Part shown: positions 1 to 11,440 of the stretch, piece after piece
How the letters are laid out: each line of letters opens with the position of its first letter
Position numbering within the stretch: the first letter of the stretch is position 1
DNA from: Acanthosoma haemorrhoidale
Lineage: Eukaryota; Arthropoda; Insecta; Hemiptera; Acanthosomatidae
Length of the DNA stretch: 64,000 bases
Assembly (NCBI GenBank): GCA_930367205.1
Contig: OV884014.1
Location: 71,465,104 to 71,529,103 of the forward strand
Reading direction: 5' to 3'
Program-made: the position numbers and the translations under genes
The notes under the pieces: model-generated
What the model saw: the letters and a program-made list of their open reading frames with translations, nothing else
Database searches by the model: none
What the model was told of the DNA's origin: nothing

Positions 1-1910
1 CGAGTTAGTCGTCCAAGAGGAAAAAAAAATCCAACAACTACAGCGGGTTAGAAGAATAAAAACCAGAGTACCTTTAAAAATTTAGTTTTAGGGGACACTA
101 GTTTTAAATTAATCCATGGAGTCCTTAGTAACTTACTTATTCGAAATATAAAAAAATCGATTTTAAATAATAATATTATGCGAAATATAGGCCTAGCCTA
201 GATACGTTTTGATAAAAAATCGATTAAATTTTCTAGTTCGCTCATCCTGTTTCCCATGATGTTTCTATTCAACAATATGCCTGAACCAACCATTACCAAT
301 GTAGTATTTTAAACATTGCTTCTTTTGAATATTTTAAGCCATATCGTTGGTGGGTTTGTAAATACTCGTACACTGATATCATATTCAAGATATTTGAATC
401 AAACATTAATAACTCCATACTTGATGTAAAATGCTAAAAAAGTAGCAAGTTTGCCTCCTCTAATCAGACACATCTCTATTACATCTCTCGACATAGTTAT
501 GTCGGAAATAACGGTGCTGTGATAAATCAATTTTAATTTTTCGTAGAGGAGGTATCGCACACCCATTTAATATAATTTTCAATGCTTAAATTTCAGCTCA
601 AAAATATCGTTTCAATGAAAATGAAATTGCTTTATTATTATATTGTAATTAGAATAATTTACATTTTTGGATCGCCCGAGAATTGGCTAGGAGTAATTGC
701 TTGTAAATCTTCTCTTAGAATCTGCAATGAAATTCTTTAAAGCATTAAAACTCTTGAGTTCGAGTAGGTCCGGTCTTCTGGGAGGATCTGAGGAGTTTAC
801 GCCATGAGAACCACACTATACCAATCAATCTGAGTATAGCTACAGAAAACTGACGACAAAAACAGCAAGATCTGGATGTTGTTATTAAAAGTTAAAACAA
901 TTATTTTTGCAGGATAAAACAGGAAATATCATTTGAAATATACACTGACTTCTTAAAATGTTCTATTCTAGGAGACAAATCAATTAAAATCGATTTTTTT
1001 TTGGTTGTTTGAAACCCTCGTGTACTTGATTCCACACAGAAAAACATGGTTTTTTATCAGATACTTCTAAACTTTAAGTAAAAAAAAATCTAGGAAATGA
1101 TCAATTAATAGCATGTATCCCCTCTCCTGTTGTTTTAATATTATTTATTTAATAAAGCAGTTGCTTACGAATAATCAAGGAATATTTTATCGTGTGTGTA
1201 CTTGTAATATATAGTTCGTAAAGAATTAAAAATCTATTACCTGGGGTTGGCAGAACGCAGTTGTCCTTGGCTTGATAGACAAAACACACAACCATATTTG
1301 TCTCGGGGAACACAAGTAAAGGACGGAAGCGGGTCAAATAGCCAAATGGGATTAAGGGCAAATTAAACTCTAAAAATGTGTAAGAGACACATATTCTCTC
1401 GAGGGTAAAGTGTTTCTAAGAAGAACCCATCCCTTAGAACAGATGAAAGGATGGGCCGCCTGGCTATCGGCGGGTCGTTTGGGTGAGAACGAGGCTTAAG
1501 TCGCGAGTTTGTATGGAGGGGGGGGGACCATTTAAAGGGAGAGATTGGAAAAACTCTATTTTCTGGGTTGAAGCTGGGAAGGAAGAAATATCTAAGAGTA
1601 GTGATGGGACTGACCTAGAGCTTAGACTGCAGTTAGCGTTGATTAGTGAAGAGACAGTGAGTTTTAATCAATAATGTACCATAGCCGCTGCCAAGTAAAT
1701 TTTGCCTTATTTTGAGCCAACCAAATTCAATAGCTAAGATCAAATATTTACAAATGTCTTTATCTTTTATCTTAAACTAGTCATAGAATTGTTTCGCATA
1801 ATAGAAATATGTTTATTTTTTAATATTCTCTATTAGAAGAAAGTAATGATTAGAATTGTTTGATTTAACAGAAAATATACTCTTTGTTATATTCTTCAAT
1901 AGAAGAGTAT
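1..1910. other. AT-rich stretch, no gene recognised
   Basis: Both strands are dense in stop codons, and the short open frames (for example 1149-1361 minus and 1483-1674 plus) show no recognisable motif. A slightly GC-richer patch at about 1440-1640 contains a run of nine G residues near 1520. I see no repeat shared with the rest of the window. Confidence 0.5.
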
Positions 1911-2156
1911 TGCTGGCTCTTATCCAGTGACGCGGCTGAAGGAGGAGCGTGGGGGACTTCCCAAGACTCCCCTTCCTCTTTCGCACGCGAGGGAGGTTAC
2001 AACCATGTGGACTTGGGAGTTCTCTGGGCTGTTTGTAAATACTGTATAAATGAGCGAGTGAATGAAAATTGTAAATATGGTATGAATGAGATTATTTATT
2101 ATAATTACTTATTGCCCAATTAGGCATATTGTAATTTTATCATAATAAAGTTGTTA
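1911..2156 (+). mobile_element. Family A jockey LINE, 5'-truncated 3' end
   Basis: This is a 3'-UTR fragment of the LINE whose longest copy lies at 30135-32006. It begins inside the GC-rich part of the UTR (GCTGGCTCTTATCCAGTGAC). It continues through the shared AATGAGCGAGTGAATGAAAA block and ends with the family signature TTTTATCATAATAAAG. Open frames here are UTR and not coding. Truncation at the 5' end is the usual outcome of target-primed reverse transcription. I could not find a convincing target-site duplication. Confidence 0.75.
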
Positions 2157-3036
2157 CCTTCGTTGAAGAGAATAATGATCAAATCTACACAACCCATTTT
2201 CGTAATTCCTACTTTGCTCATTTTCCTCATCTATTATATATATATGTTATATCTATTATATAATTATACATTATTGTAATATATATATATATATATATAA
2301 GTTAAAGCCAGAGGCCTGCCTATGTCGAATACTAATACGATCGTGGAATGTAAACAACCCATGATCCTATGTATGTCGGATTATCATCAACAATAAAGTA
2401 GTCTTTTACTGGAGTCAGAGTGTGTCGGTGCATTTCCCTCTTTCGTTATTCTTCTCTTTATCTATCTTAACCGCCAGCGATTAACTTATATATATATATA
2501 TCTTTTATTGACGAAAATCTTGGCATGGTTCTTTACATCGTGTATGATCTATTTTTCAAGCACAATTATTCATATTTAAGTCTTACCATCCTAGTAGCTA
2601 GAAATAATAAAAGGTAATGTTAGAGTTTTTGACTATTAATGGAGTGCATCAAATAAATACTCTTCTATCTTCTATCTTACATGACAAAATAGCGAACAAA
2701 AGGTGAACCAAATTGTCGATTCCAATAAAAAATATTTTCTTTTTGTTCTAATTTTTCTATTTAATTCTAAAGTATTAGCAATATTTGTTATAATGATGCT
2801 AGTGGCGATGATGAATCGGCTAGCATTAGAGCGCCCTGTAGGAATGTATGCCCAGGCCCCGATTGTAATTATCGCAGTGCATTCGTTTACATATTGATGT
2901 TGTTTTGGCTAATTCAGGTATATGGAGTAGATAAAGCAATAAAGTACGTACTTACTATGCATTCTCGTTCATTTGTGACATTTTAGATTAGAAGTTGACT
3001 TTAGGTGAAGTGGTGACATTTTTGAAAAGTGCCAAA
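2157..3036. other. AT-rich stretch with TA microsatellites
   Basis: TA dinucleotide runs lie near 2237-2300 and 2487-2501. Nothing else is recognised. The open frame at 2703-2897 is low-complexity and hydrophobic, and it has no family motif. Confidence 0.5.
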
Positions 3037-3425
3037 TTCATCACATCCCTAGTAAAACGACTATCAACTAGTCCTGAAGCAAGCCTTTGGAACTCCATTC
3101 CCAACGGAATTCATTCGTCAACTCTTCCAATCTTCAAATCTAGACTTTACCATTTTCTTATCTCCCTCTAATCTAACAATTCATAATTCATCGTTATTAT
3201 TCTGTGTTCTCATTCATTCCTGAAACCTTTTGTAATAATTCTAAGGTTTTTTAATGTTGCAATTTTCGCTGGTTCTTCTTTATAGTAATTTCATATGCAC
3301 ATGTGCATATGTGCATATTATTCATAACTTATCAAATCTGTATTTTGATAAATTCCTATTATGTTCCGTCTTGTTTATTCTGTGGGGACAATGTCCCAGG
3401 ATAAAGTTTATTTTTCATTTCATTT
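3037..3425 (+). pseudogene. Family C LINE: ORF2 C-terminus plus 3' UTR
   Basis: The plus strand from about 3037 reads a C-terminal tail containing SLWNSIPNGIHSS followed by FKSRLYHFLISL and a stop at 3169-3171. The pattern LWNSIP...FKxRLxxFL is the usual end of non-LTR retrotransposon ORF2 proteins, just after the reverse transcriptase. The downstream 3' UTR contains a small inverted repeat (GGGGACAATGTCCC, near 3382) and ends in AT-rich tail sequence near 3425. Related, more degraded tails occur at 39455-39720 and 60013-60135. The clade (CR1, jockey or another) cannot be decided from so little sequence. Confidence 0.5.
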
Positions 3426-4364
3426 AATTATTTTCTGTGAGCTAGTACAGAATTCCTCAGTGAGTAATATCAATCAATAAACGAACTCGGGAACAAAAGA
3501 ATAAATTAGTCCTAAAAAAAACGAGGCACAGGTAGGGCCGGAATAGAATAAATAAATAAATACAATTAGGACTGGGACTGCTCCCTGACAAACGAGGCAG
3601 CTGTGGTCTTTCAAGTAGGGTCATTAAAGGGCACAAATCCTCCCTGAAAAATCTTCAGGGGTCTCGCTTTAATTGATGGTACCACTTGGGCCTGAGTCAT
3701 CGGGATTGGATTTCCTTCGATTAATGAACCTTTGTCAATTTGTTTGTATTCGCATCAATTTTATTTCAGTAATGAGCTCACCGACGGGAATACAACCAAC
3801 TTAAAAGCGTCACTATTTTTCTCAATAGAACTTTTTTTATTGGTTTAGCTTAATTCGTAATTCAAAACCGTTATAAAAATTACTAACTTCTTTTCTAGAA
3901 TAATGCAAGCAATACATTTAACTGAATCAGGTTGCAATCACATTTATTATTGCCAAGATAGTCTCATATAGTGTGTAGAGGTAATAACCGTCGTAAAGAA
4001 TAGTTAGTAATCCTCCAACGAAAAATGAAACGATCCAACAATAAATCAGTTAGACATTGTAGATTGATTGCCTTACTTCATTGCTCACTAAACAATTATC
4101 TCATTTTCGCGTTAATAATTGGATAGAAAGCTTTTTTAAGAACCAAGGAAATGAATATTAAGTAAGGATTAGAACTTTCTGATAGTTGAAACCAACTGCG
4201 AGTGCACCACGTGTTTCTTTGAAAAAGCTCTGCATAGTTCTGCTCAGCAATGCCTAGGTTGGGGGTCATCGGCTGGACATGGTCAAAAATTCAGTTTGGA
4301 TAATATACCTTTCGTCTGTCAAAAATACTTTCTCATTACATTTCAGAGTTCAGATTTAAAGATA
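3426..4364. other. No gene recognised
   Basis: AT-rich sequence with a short (AATA)n stretch near 3548-3562. No family motif or repeat relationship was seen. Confidence 0.5.
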
Positions 4365-5150
4365 CTTTATTATGATAAAATTACAATCTGCCTCATTGAG
4401 CAGTAAGTAATTGTGATAAATGTTTTAATTCATAGAATATTTACAATTTTCATTCACTGGCTCATTCATACAGTATTTACAGACCGTCCAGAGGCCTCCC
4501 AAATCCACATGCGAAAGAGAAAGCGGAGACTTGGGAAGTCCCCCAGGCTCCTCCGTCAGCCGCGTCACCGGATACGAGCCAGTGGAGGCTGACCAAGAGT
4601 GCGAGTTCCACAGACGCTCAGGAGAAACTGGCCATTGCCAGGACTCTCACTGTTACGCGTCTATAGCAGGTCTATAGTGGTCATGAGGCCACTGCCGTTT
4701 TGGTCTCCGAGGAGGATTATATGGATGAGAGGTGCAGTGCAATGACTGAGCTAGGGGTTTAGGGTGGTTGAATAGATTTCGATGGAAATTTCATAAACTT
4801 GGAAGGGATGAGTTCAAGAATGTTAAGATCGTTATGAAGGGTTTTGTTGCTGACATAATAAGGGGTATTTACTATTGTTCTCAGAACGTTTGATTGAAAG
4901 GATGGGATACGCTTGATGTTCGACTTTTTTGCTGTCCCCCATAGCTCTATTCCGTATGTCTAGATTGGCTTAGGTATAACTTTGTAAATTAGCAATTTTG
5001 TTATATTGAGAGATGGAATGTTCTTTGAAGTACAGTTGTCCAAAGCGTCTGTTCAGTTCTTGTCTTTTTAGCCTCGTGTGTGGGTTCCAGGTCAGCCGTT
5101 GTTCGAGATGGAAGCCTAAGTACCGTATTGACTCAGATACAGGGAGAGGA
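4365..5150 (-). mobile_element. Family A jockey LINE, 5'-truncated, minus strand
   Basis: On the minus strand this starts inside the RT C-terminal region, at the equivalent of the YLGFHLE block. It passes through the ORF2 C-terminus (near 4760-4790) and the 3' UTR, and ends at the TTATCATAATAAAG signature (plus-strand CTTTATTATGATAAAA at 4365). The reading frame is broken by indels, so it is dead. It matches the copies at 30135-32006 and 33509-34450 throughout. Confidence 0.75.
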
Positions 5151-5750
5151 TCATAACATTTTTGTAGAATTCATCAGCAATCGCTGACCACATAACTAAT
5201 CTTGCTAAAATTAAATCCACTCCCAAAGTAAAGCACCACGATCATCACACCCCCATTCACATTCGTGCTTCCTGAGATAGCGTTTGCTTATCTCGTTGTT
5301 ACACGAGTAAGCAACGACAAATTAAAGTCCAACCCTCTGCTTTATAGTGTCTTCCCACCCAGTCCTTATGGCACTAAGAGTATCCAAAAGGTTTAATATC
5401 ATTTTAATTAGTGGTTAAACGTCCTACGCAAAAGTGAAGGCAGACGTCATTTGTCAAAACCAGTTATCCAGATCAAAAATAAACCTATGATAGTATAACA
5501 TCTTTTAAATAAGGCGGTAGAAATAGGAATCACAAACTAGCTCAATTAATGCTATCCTTCTTAATTGTATTTGCTCTCTTTCTCTCTCTAGTCTGTTGGA
5601 AAACGATTTCTCTCGTCATTTCGATGCCAGAGGTTGTCCTGGTTGCAAAGTAATCTCGGTGAAAGCAACTCCTTCCATGGGTTTATTTGTATGTTGTGAT
5701 AAGTTCAAAAAGCACTACTAGTAAAAGGATCCACTAACCCCCCAAAAAAT
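5151..5750. other. No gene recognised
   Basis: Mixed sequence with no open frame of note. A CT-rich stretch (near 5570-5590) precedes an AG but no donor-bounded open exon follows. Confidence 0.45.
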
Positions 5751-5808
5751 CCTTTATTATTCCCTTATACATAATCTTAAAAATTTGAGAGCTAAGAAAA
5801 AAAAAAAA
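5751..5808 (+). repeat. Short A-tailed dispersed repeat, copy 1
   Basis: About 45 bp, including ATAATCTTAAAAATTTGAGA and followed by an A run, recurs at 50028-50082 inside a family A LINE. The A tail and interspersed position suggest the truncated 3' end of a retroposon whose main body is not in this window. Confidence 0.5.
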
Positions 5809-6324
5809 TTCAAAAACCACTGAGACCTACAAAGCTCTAATTCCTTATTATTTTATAATATACACAAAATGGTGCCTAAGAAAAAGATTTGTGAATCCGA
5901 TTGTTCCATGGATCATGCCACCATGTGAACATACAAACGCTTCCCTTTGGTTGTCTCGAATGTCTAATAGTAGTTACATGTGTACTCAAGAGATGTTTCT
6001 CTGTTAGCCAATTACACCTTTGGTCCTAAAAGATTTGTTGCAAAGGTATATACATATTGCATATTGTTTATATGCAAACAGTCACTAATTTTCACTTAAT
6101 AGTCATGAAACAACCTCATCTTCCGGTTCGCATCTCCCTTACTTGTGGAAAAGCTCTTTGAGATTGAATTAAATTTTATCGCAAAACTTATAAGATTTTC
6201 GTTAGTAACTTCTCCCAAGTTGGCTTGTAATGCTTCTACTTATAAGTGTGATTTATAAAGTAAACCTTTTTTTTTTTTTCCAAAATAACCTAGATTCACA
6301 TAATTAAAAGCCAAAGAAAATATA
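5809..6324. other. No gene recognised
   Basis: AT-rich sequence with a T run near 6270. No motif or repeat relationship seen. Confidence 0.45.
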
Positions 6325-6412
6325 TTCATTCAGGGAGGAGATTTGAACCCGGGACCACCCAATCTCAGGTCGGTTGCTATAGCTCCTGAGCAATATCTGT
6401 TTGAATCCTAGC
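6325..6412 (-). repeat. tRNA-like SINE head (candidate)
   Basis: The minus strand carries an A-box-like segment (TTGCTCAGGAGCTATAGCA). About 45 nt downstream is a B-box-like GGTTCAAATCT, preceded by GGTCCCGG. That arrangement resembles an RNA polymerase III internal promoter of a tRNA-derived SINE. It does not fold into a canonical tRNA, so it is not called as a tRNA gene. Only one copy is seen here. Confidence 0.35.
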
Positions 6413-8449
6413 CAAGTAAATATTAAATCCTTCTGGTTTGAACCCCAATCTTTAACTTAGTCCTATTACCTATAATTATTAATTAGCTGCGTCAATTTAT
6501 AGAAATTATGGGTACTAACATATAGCATATTAGTAATTAAACATATACTTTTAGATTGATAACATTTACGATATATCCTTGAAATTACAATATTATGCAG
6601 TACATAAGCAAAATAAGGTTTCCTTGGTGTAAAAACCCTAGAGGCGGAAATCTGGGTTTACGGCACACTTACAAAATACAGTTTATATTATCTCATTATT
6701 CTGTTCTATTATACTATATAAAATATGCAGCCCATAACCGCTGGTCTATGGGATACTTCCAGAATAAATTTCTCTCAGCTTTTAGATTCAAGGGAGTACA
6801 TAAATGGAGCAAATTACAGGCGCTAAACATCAAGATTTTCGTTTTGGAGCAGTAAATGGTAAAGCCATGGCTATAAAAAGTTGATAATTCAAGCTGTACC
6901 AACAGAGCTGATATTCTAGGCTACAGGGGGGAGGGGGTAAAAAACGAGGGAACGAATAAGAACGTGCTCGCGGTGCGCCGAGGTGTAGCAGGTTTTTGCC
7001 CTGCTACGTTAGCAACAGGGCGGGGAACCTACAAATTTTAAATTATTTTTTTAACTCTTCAGCTACCGTTAGTTAGTTTTTCTAAAAGTACCCTTAAAAT
7101 CACTATCTGATAGCCCTGATGAAAGAAGGGGTGGGAAGCTAATCACAAAACAGACAGGCTGACCTACTTACCTGGGCGGTGAGTCGTTAGTGGCTAATAT
7201 TGTTACTGACTGTGAAGCCGCGAAGAGGAGTTCAAACGAGGAAAAACGACCCATCCCACGAAGAGGGGAAACATCTATCTGCGGGAAAACTAGAGAGCAA
7301 TTTAGTACAAACTTTTTTTTTTGACACGTCAGAAACTCACTGAAAATATACCATCTCCAATAATAAAGTTTAAATGAAACTTCAGTTCCTATTGAATTCC
7401 TCTAGTTCAGTTTCTTTAGTTGAGGAAATATTTTATTAATTTTAATTTATTGTTATTTTCCAAGATGCTTTATGCTTAGGAGCACCGCAGTGAACTAGGA
7501 GAAAAAATCCATGCTTTTTTTATTACATTTTGCACATTATTAACAAGGAAGGACGTTGAAAACTTCAATTTTTAATCCAAATCAAATATGAATAAAAATT
7601 GATTGTTTAATACTTTTTATTATTTTCCTGGACCGGGGGCTTCCACACCCTATTTTTCCAGAAGATAGATGAGGGTGGTAGATGGCTGCGTAGGTATTTT
7701 TGAGTTAAAAGTGACTACAGACCTCAGCGTTACGTTCTTGCTCTCAGTACGAAATTGATTATAATGTTTTAATAAGAGTGGTTTTCAGACATTAGAAGTG
7801 TCAAATCCTCCTTTTCATGATCACGCCCATCGTCCTTTAGCATCCGTTTATCGAATGATTAACTCTGGTAGGAGATTAAGCACCAATTATTGAAATAAGC
7901 TAATTTATTAATACATTTTTACATTGAATAATTTTTCTATTGTTACAAAATCACTCCTCAAACAAGCGGATATCCAACAGTAGCTAAAGTAGCTGCATGA
8001 TTCTTAACTTTTTCATCGAATGTCTAACCTAAATTTCATGACTTTGGGCTAAAAGGGGGGCCTCACTAAGACAAAAACAAGAGGCAGGCAGATAGACACA
8101 AGGGTGAAAAGATAAAAGTTTCTAGTTTCGAAAGAAAATTAAGATTAATCAAAAGAGGAAACCATACCCCAAAAAAAGAAAAACTGTTTTCAGATGTTTT
8201 CTCATTCATTCTATTAGTTTAGTTACAGATAACTAGTAGTTATTAATTAAAATAAACATAATGAAATTTAAAGAAAAAAAGAGTTAAAAGAAATATGTAA
8301 AGTCATAGTAATTCTTGTCCCGAGTTATAATACACAGTAAACCCTCTTGCATTAAGTTATAAATTTATTTTTGCATTAAAAAAAAACTAATGAAAAAAAG
8401 TCTTACCCGATGAGTGAATAAATTAATTATTAGTAGAATTATCATTTAC
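6413..8449. other. No gene recognised
   Basis: The open frames at 6595-6855 (plus) and 6714-6902 (minus) overlap and have no motif. A GC-richer island at 6920-7030 (GTGCTCGCGGTGCGCC) has no coding signal. The remainder is AT-rich. Confidence 0.45.
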
Positions 8450-8850
8450 ACTGCGCCACTCATCCCTACTCCCCTCCGCGGAGTCTAAAACGGCAGTAGC
8501 CTCGTGACTTACTACAAATACGTGACAGTGGGAGTTCTGGCAATAGCCAGTTTCACCAATCATGTCCTGAGCGTCTGTGGCTCTCGCGATCTTGGTCAGC
8601 CTTCACTGGCTGGTATCAGGTGATGTGGCTGACGGAGTAGCGTGGGGTCTTCCCAAGACTCCGCTTCCTCTTTCGCATGCGAGGGACGTGACAACCATGT
8701 GGACTTGGGAGGTCTCTGGGCTATTTGCATATACTGTATGAATGAGCGAGTGAATGAAAATTGTGAATGTGGTATGGATGAGATCATTTACCACAATTAC
8801 TTATTGCACAATAAGGCAGATTGTAATTTTATCATAAAACAGTTGTTTTT
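8450..8850 (+). mobile_element. Family A jockey LINE, 5'-truncated, plus strand
   Basis: The sequence starts at the last codons of ORF2 (CTGCGCCACTCATCC). It then runs through the whole 3' UTR to GCAGATTGTAATTTTATCAT near 8840. It is collinear with 55412-55950 and 22931-23629. The 116-codon open frame from 8642 is UTR-derived and runs out into flanking DNA, so it is not a gene. Confidence 0.75.
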
Positions 8851-9599
8851 ATGTCTAGAATTATCATTTCATTTTTTCTCGGATGAAAAAGATTTCAGTT
8901 CATTTAAATTTCTGTATTTGTTTAATTTTGTATTTGAAATAGACGAAAATCCATTCAGTTTGGCTGAAGCTGTGAATTGCGTCTCTGTCTAATTTCTAGG
9001 CCTGTGTCATTGAAGGATAGGTCAGTAGGCTGACAAGTGATATTTTTTAGCTTGCTTGAATAGCTTTTGTGGACGAATCATTTCCAGTTGTTCCATGGAA
9101 AGAATAAAGAATCCTATTTCTTGGTTTGTAGCAACCAGGAGAAAATAAGAAAACACGAACTGCAAATAAAACACAGGGGGCTGCTACTGTTGAAATAAAT
9201 AGTCTAACCTAGAGCTTTAAATTATTCGCATTTGAGCTGGTGAAAAAGAACAGTACATTCTACTCCAGGTAGGAAATGGGTTCTAGTTTTTCTTATGCCG
9301 GAGTGAAGGTGCAAATATTATCCTTTCTCAAAGCATTAAATATTAAATGTACTCTAGAATAGCATGAGCTGTGGAGGTTATATTTTCTAGACTACAAGAT
9401 TAGCTAGTATGAGCAATAACTTCTGGACTACTACCCCACCCAAAAAAAAAAATATAATTACAATTTTTTTCTGAAAGGTTTTCAATAGAAGTTATTTCAC
9501 GTTTAACAAATAAAATTAACTAAAACTACTAATGAAATTAGTGAAATTAGCATTGACAATGCTTTATGGCGGTTTGCTCCGTTAGTTAGTGGAAACACA
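8851..9599. other. No gene recognised
   Basis: AT-rich flanking sequence with no motif or repeat relationship found. Confidence 0.45.
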
Positions 9600-9710
9600 A
9601 AGATCAGTATTGCACGGTATGATGGTTTCTACATGCCACCCCATGTCATCGCTGGTCTCATAGAGCGTGTAAGCTCCGAGGTACTGGAATGATTTGGACT
9701 TTTCCAAGAA
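9600..9710 (-). repeat. Dispersed repeat shared with 29820-29880, possibly coding-derived
   Basis: On the minus strand about 60 bp (AAAAGTC...CCAGTACCT...ACACGCTCT) matches plus-strand 29820-29880 at roughly 80% by eye. One frame reads EKSKSFQYLGAYTLYETSDD; the QYLGA part is reminiscent of the conserved (F)KYLG block after the reverse transcriptase of LINEs. That is only a resemblance. The family is unidentified. Confidence 0.35.
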
Positions 9711-10399
9711 TTAGGTTGGTTGTTAGTTGGTTTACATAGTTTGTATTTGTATTCCCCTACCATACTTTATGTCCTATAAAACACTATATTTAACTCCTGC
9801 CTGACATGTTGGACTGGCGTGCCTCCTTGCTATCAACACCGGCTGGTTCCGTGAAGCAGGTCTCTGCTCAGGACCTTGCAATCTCTTGGGCAACCATTGG
9901 GTAAGGATAATTAAATAAACTTTGTTTAGTTAAATTAATACAAATAATTCAGTTTAAATATAAAAACAACGGTGAACTTAACTCATGGGTGAATTATGAA
10001 TGCTTTTAATTAATTTTACTTGGAAAATAAACCACCTTCAAGTAAGGTATATTATATTTAGTGTATTTTAAAGTATGATGATTATATATTATTACTTATC
10101 AATTGCAAAGATGTGTTTTTGTTTACAAAAAGATCCTTTGCTGACCCCTTGTGCCTGTATATTGATCGCAAGGCCACAAGGATCAGGGAAGGATGTGGAT
10201 AGAAACTATGCTACATAGCAAAAGTAAGTGTTTCTGGAAATTGGATATCTCTGATAAGTTTAATGAATTACTTTCCTCTAAATTTTAACGAAAATATGTG
10301 CGCATATGAAATTGTCATTTAAATTTAACCAGGTTAAAGACCATTTTTTATACAAAATTTTGAAGCAACAGGCAAGGCGTTAGATACCAAATGGAAATT
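9711..10399. other. No gene recognised
   Basis: AT-rich with a somewhat GC-richer patch at 10120-10210. No exon with convincing splice sites and an open frame could be drawn there. Confidence 0.4.
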
Positions 10400-10542
10400 C
10401 TACATGCATAATGTATGAATGAGCGAGTGAATGATGAACTGTAAATATTGTATGAATGAGAGCATATATCTTAATTACTTATTGCCTTATAAAAGGCAGA
10501 TTGTAATTATTGCACAATAAAGGAATTATACTACATGCATAA
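10400..10542 (+). mobile_element. Family A LINE micro-insertion (119 bp) with 12-bp TSD
   Basis: Only the last 119 bp of the family A 3' UTR are present (10412-10530). They run from the AATGAGCGAGTGAATG block to GCACAATAAAGG, and are flanked by the direct repeat CTACATGCATAA at 10400-10411 and 10531-10542. The tail variant (ATTGCCTTATAAAAGGCAG) is the one also seen at 30135 and 60825. The intact duplication shows a completed target-primed event that was extremely 5'-truncated. Confidence 0.8.
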
Positions 10543-10966
10543 ATTTGCTAACATGCTTATTACTATATAATATGATTGAAAAACAAAATAAAAAGTTTTA
10601 TTTAACACTGAACGCCCATTTCAAAGATAAATTGTTGAATTGTATTTAAAAGCTGGAAATAATATCAAATTAGTTTATTTATCAGCCAATAAATTTGAAG
10701 CTGTATATATAAAAAAAACGGCAGTGAGGGGGGGGGGAGCTCAATGCTAGAATGACGCGTTACAAGCCTTCCATTCTCCCAATGTTTACTTCATCAAAAC
10801 AAAATTATTCATCGTGCGATAAAAAGGATAAATAATGGACAAAAATTCATTACCCAGAGGCCGGCACTTTTGTTTGTATGCATAATTATTGACGAAGCTG
10901 GACGTTTACACAACGCCCTAACAAGGGTTCAAACATTAGATAAAAAAACTTTTCGGGATCTGTTAA
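10543..10966. other. No gene recognised
   Basis: AT-rich sequence with a run of nine G residues near 10729. Nothing else supported. Confidence 0.45.
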
Positions 10967-11440
10967 GATAATTTTTTTTTTCATTAAATGATAGTTGTTT
11001 TCTGTACGTTCCCATTTGAAACAAATTTAAAAGTAATATAAAATAATTTTATTGTCTTAATCTTGGTCTTATTCATTGACTGCTGCGTCTAAAACATCCA
11101 GCAGATGCACTGTAATAAGTGGACAAAATGGTATGGTGTGATTTCTCCATCATATTGGTGAAGCTCGTAGCTTGAAGGGTTCTTAGAACTGTTGTGACAA
11201 CCTCTTAATTACCTTCTCGGCCCAGAAAATATCTATCCATCTTTCCATATTTTAATAAAGACCTTAACGTGTCAAGTAAGACAGAGAGAGGGAAGCTAGT
11301 GGGGGAACCAGCCGCAGGTAGGGGAACACCCCCACCACGGCTGGCCTGCCTATATAACCGGGCCGTCTTGAGTCAGTTTTCTGAACATACAGAACCGGCA
11401 CTTGGAACACAGCTCTCTCTCTCTCTCTCTCTCTCTGCAC
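10967..11440 (+). repeat. TATA/initiator-bearing dispersed repeat, copy 1 (LTR-like)
   Basis: About 470 bp recur almost unchanged at 22121-22738. The 3' half is GC-richer and contains TATATAA (11351) followed about 22 bp later by TCAGTTTT, then a (CT)n run. This is the layout of an arthropod core promoter (TATA box plus TCAGT initiator), as found in gypsy-type LTRs and some SINE or LINE 5' ends. I could not find TG...CA ends with a target-site duplication, so calling it an LTR is inference. In this copy the sequence after the CT run continues as a GC-rich stretch to about 11720. Confidence 0.5.

Noticed and set aside
8642..8992. 116-codon plus-strand open frame
   Set aside because: It begins in the family A 3' UTR and runs into unrelated flank; no start context or domain.
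10100..10230. Possible exon ending at a GTAAGT-like site near 10225
   Set aside because: All phases compatible with the donor contain a stop before it or lack an acceptor.
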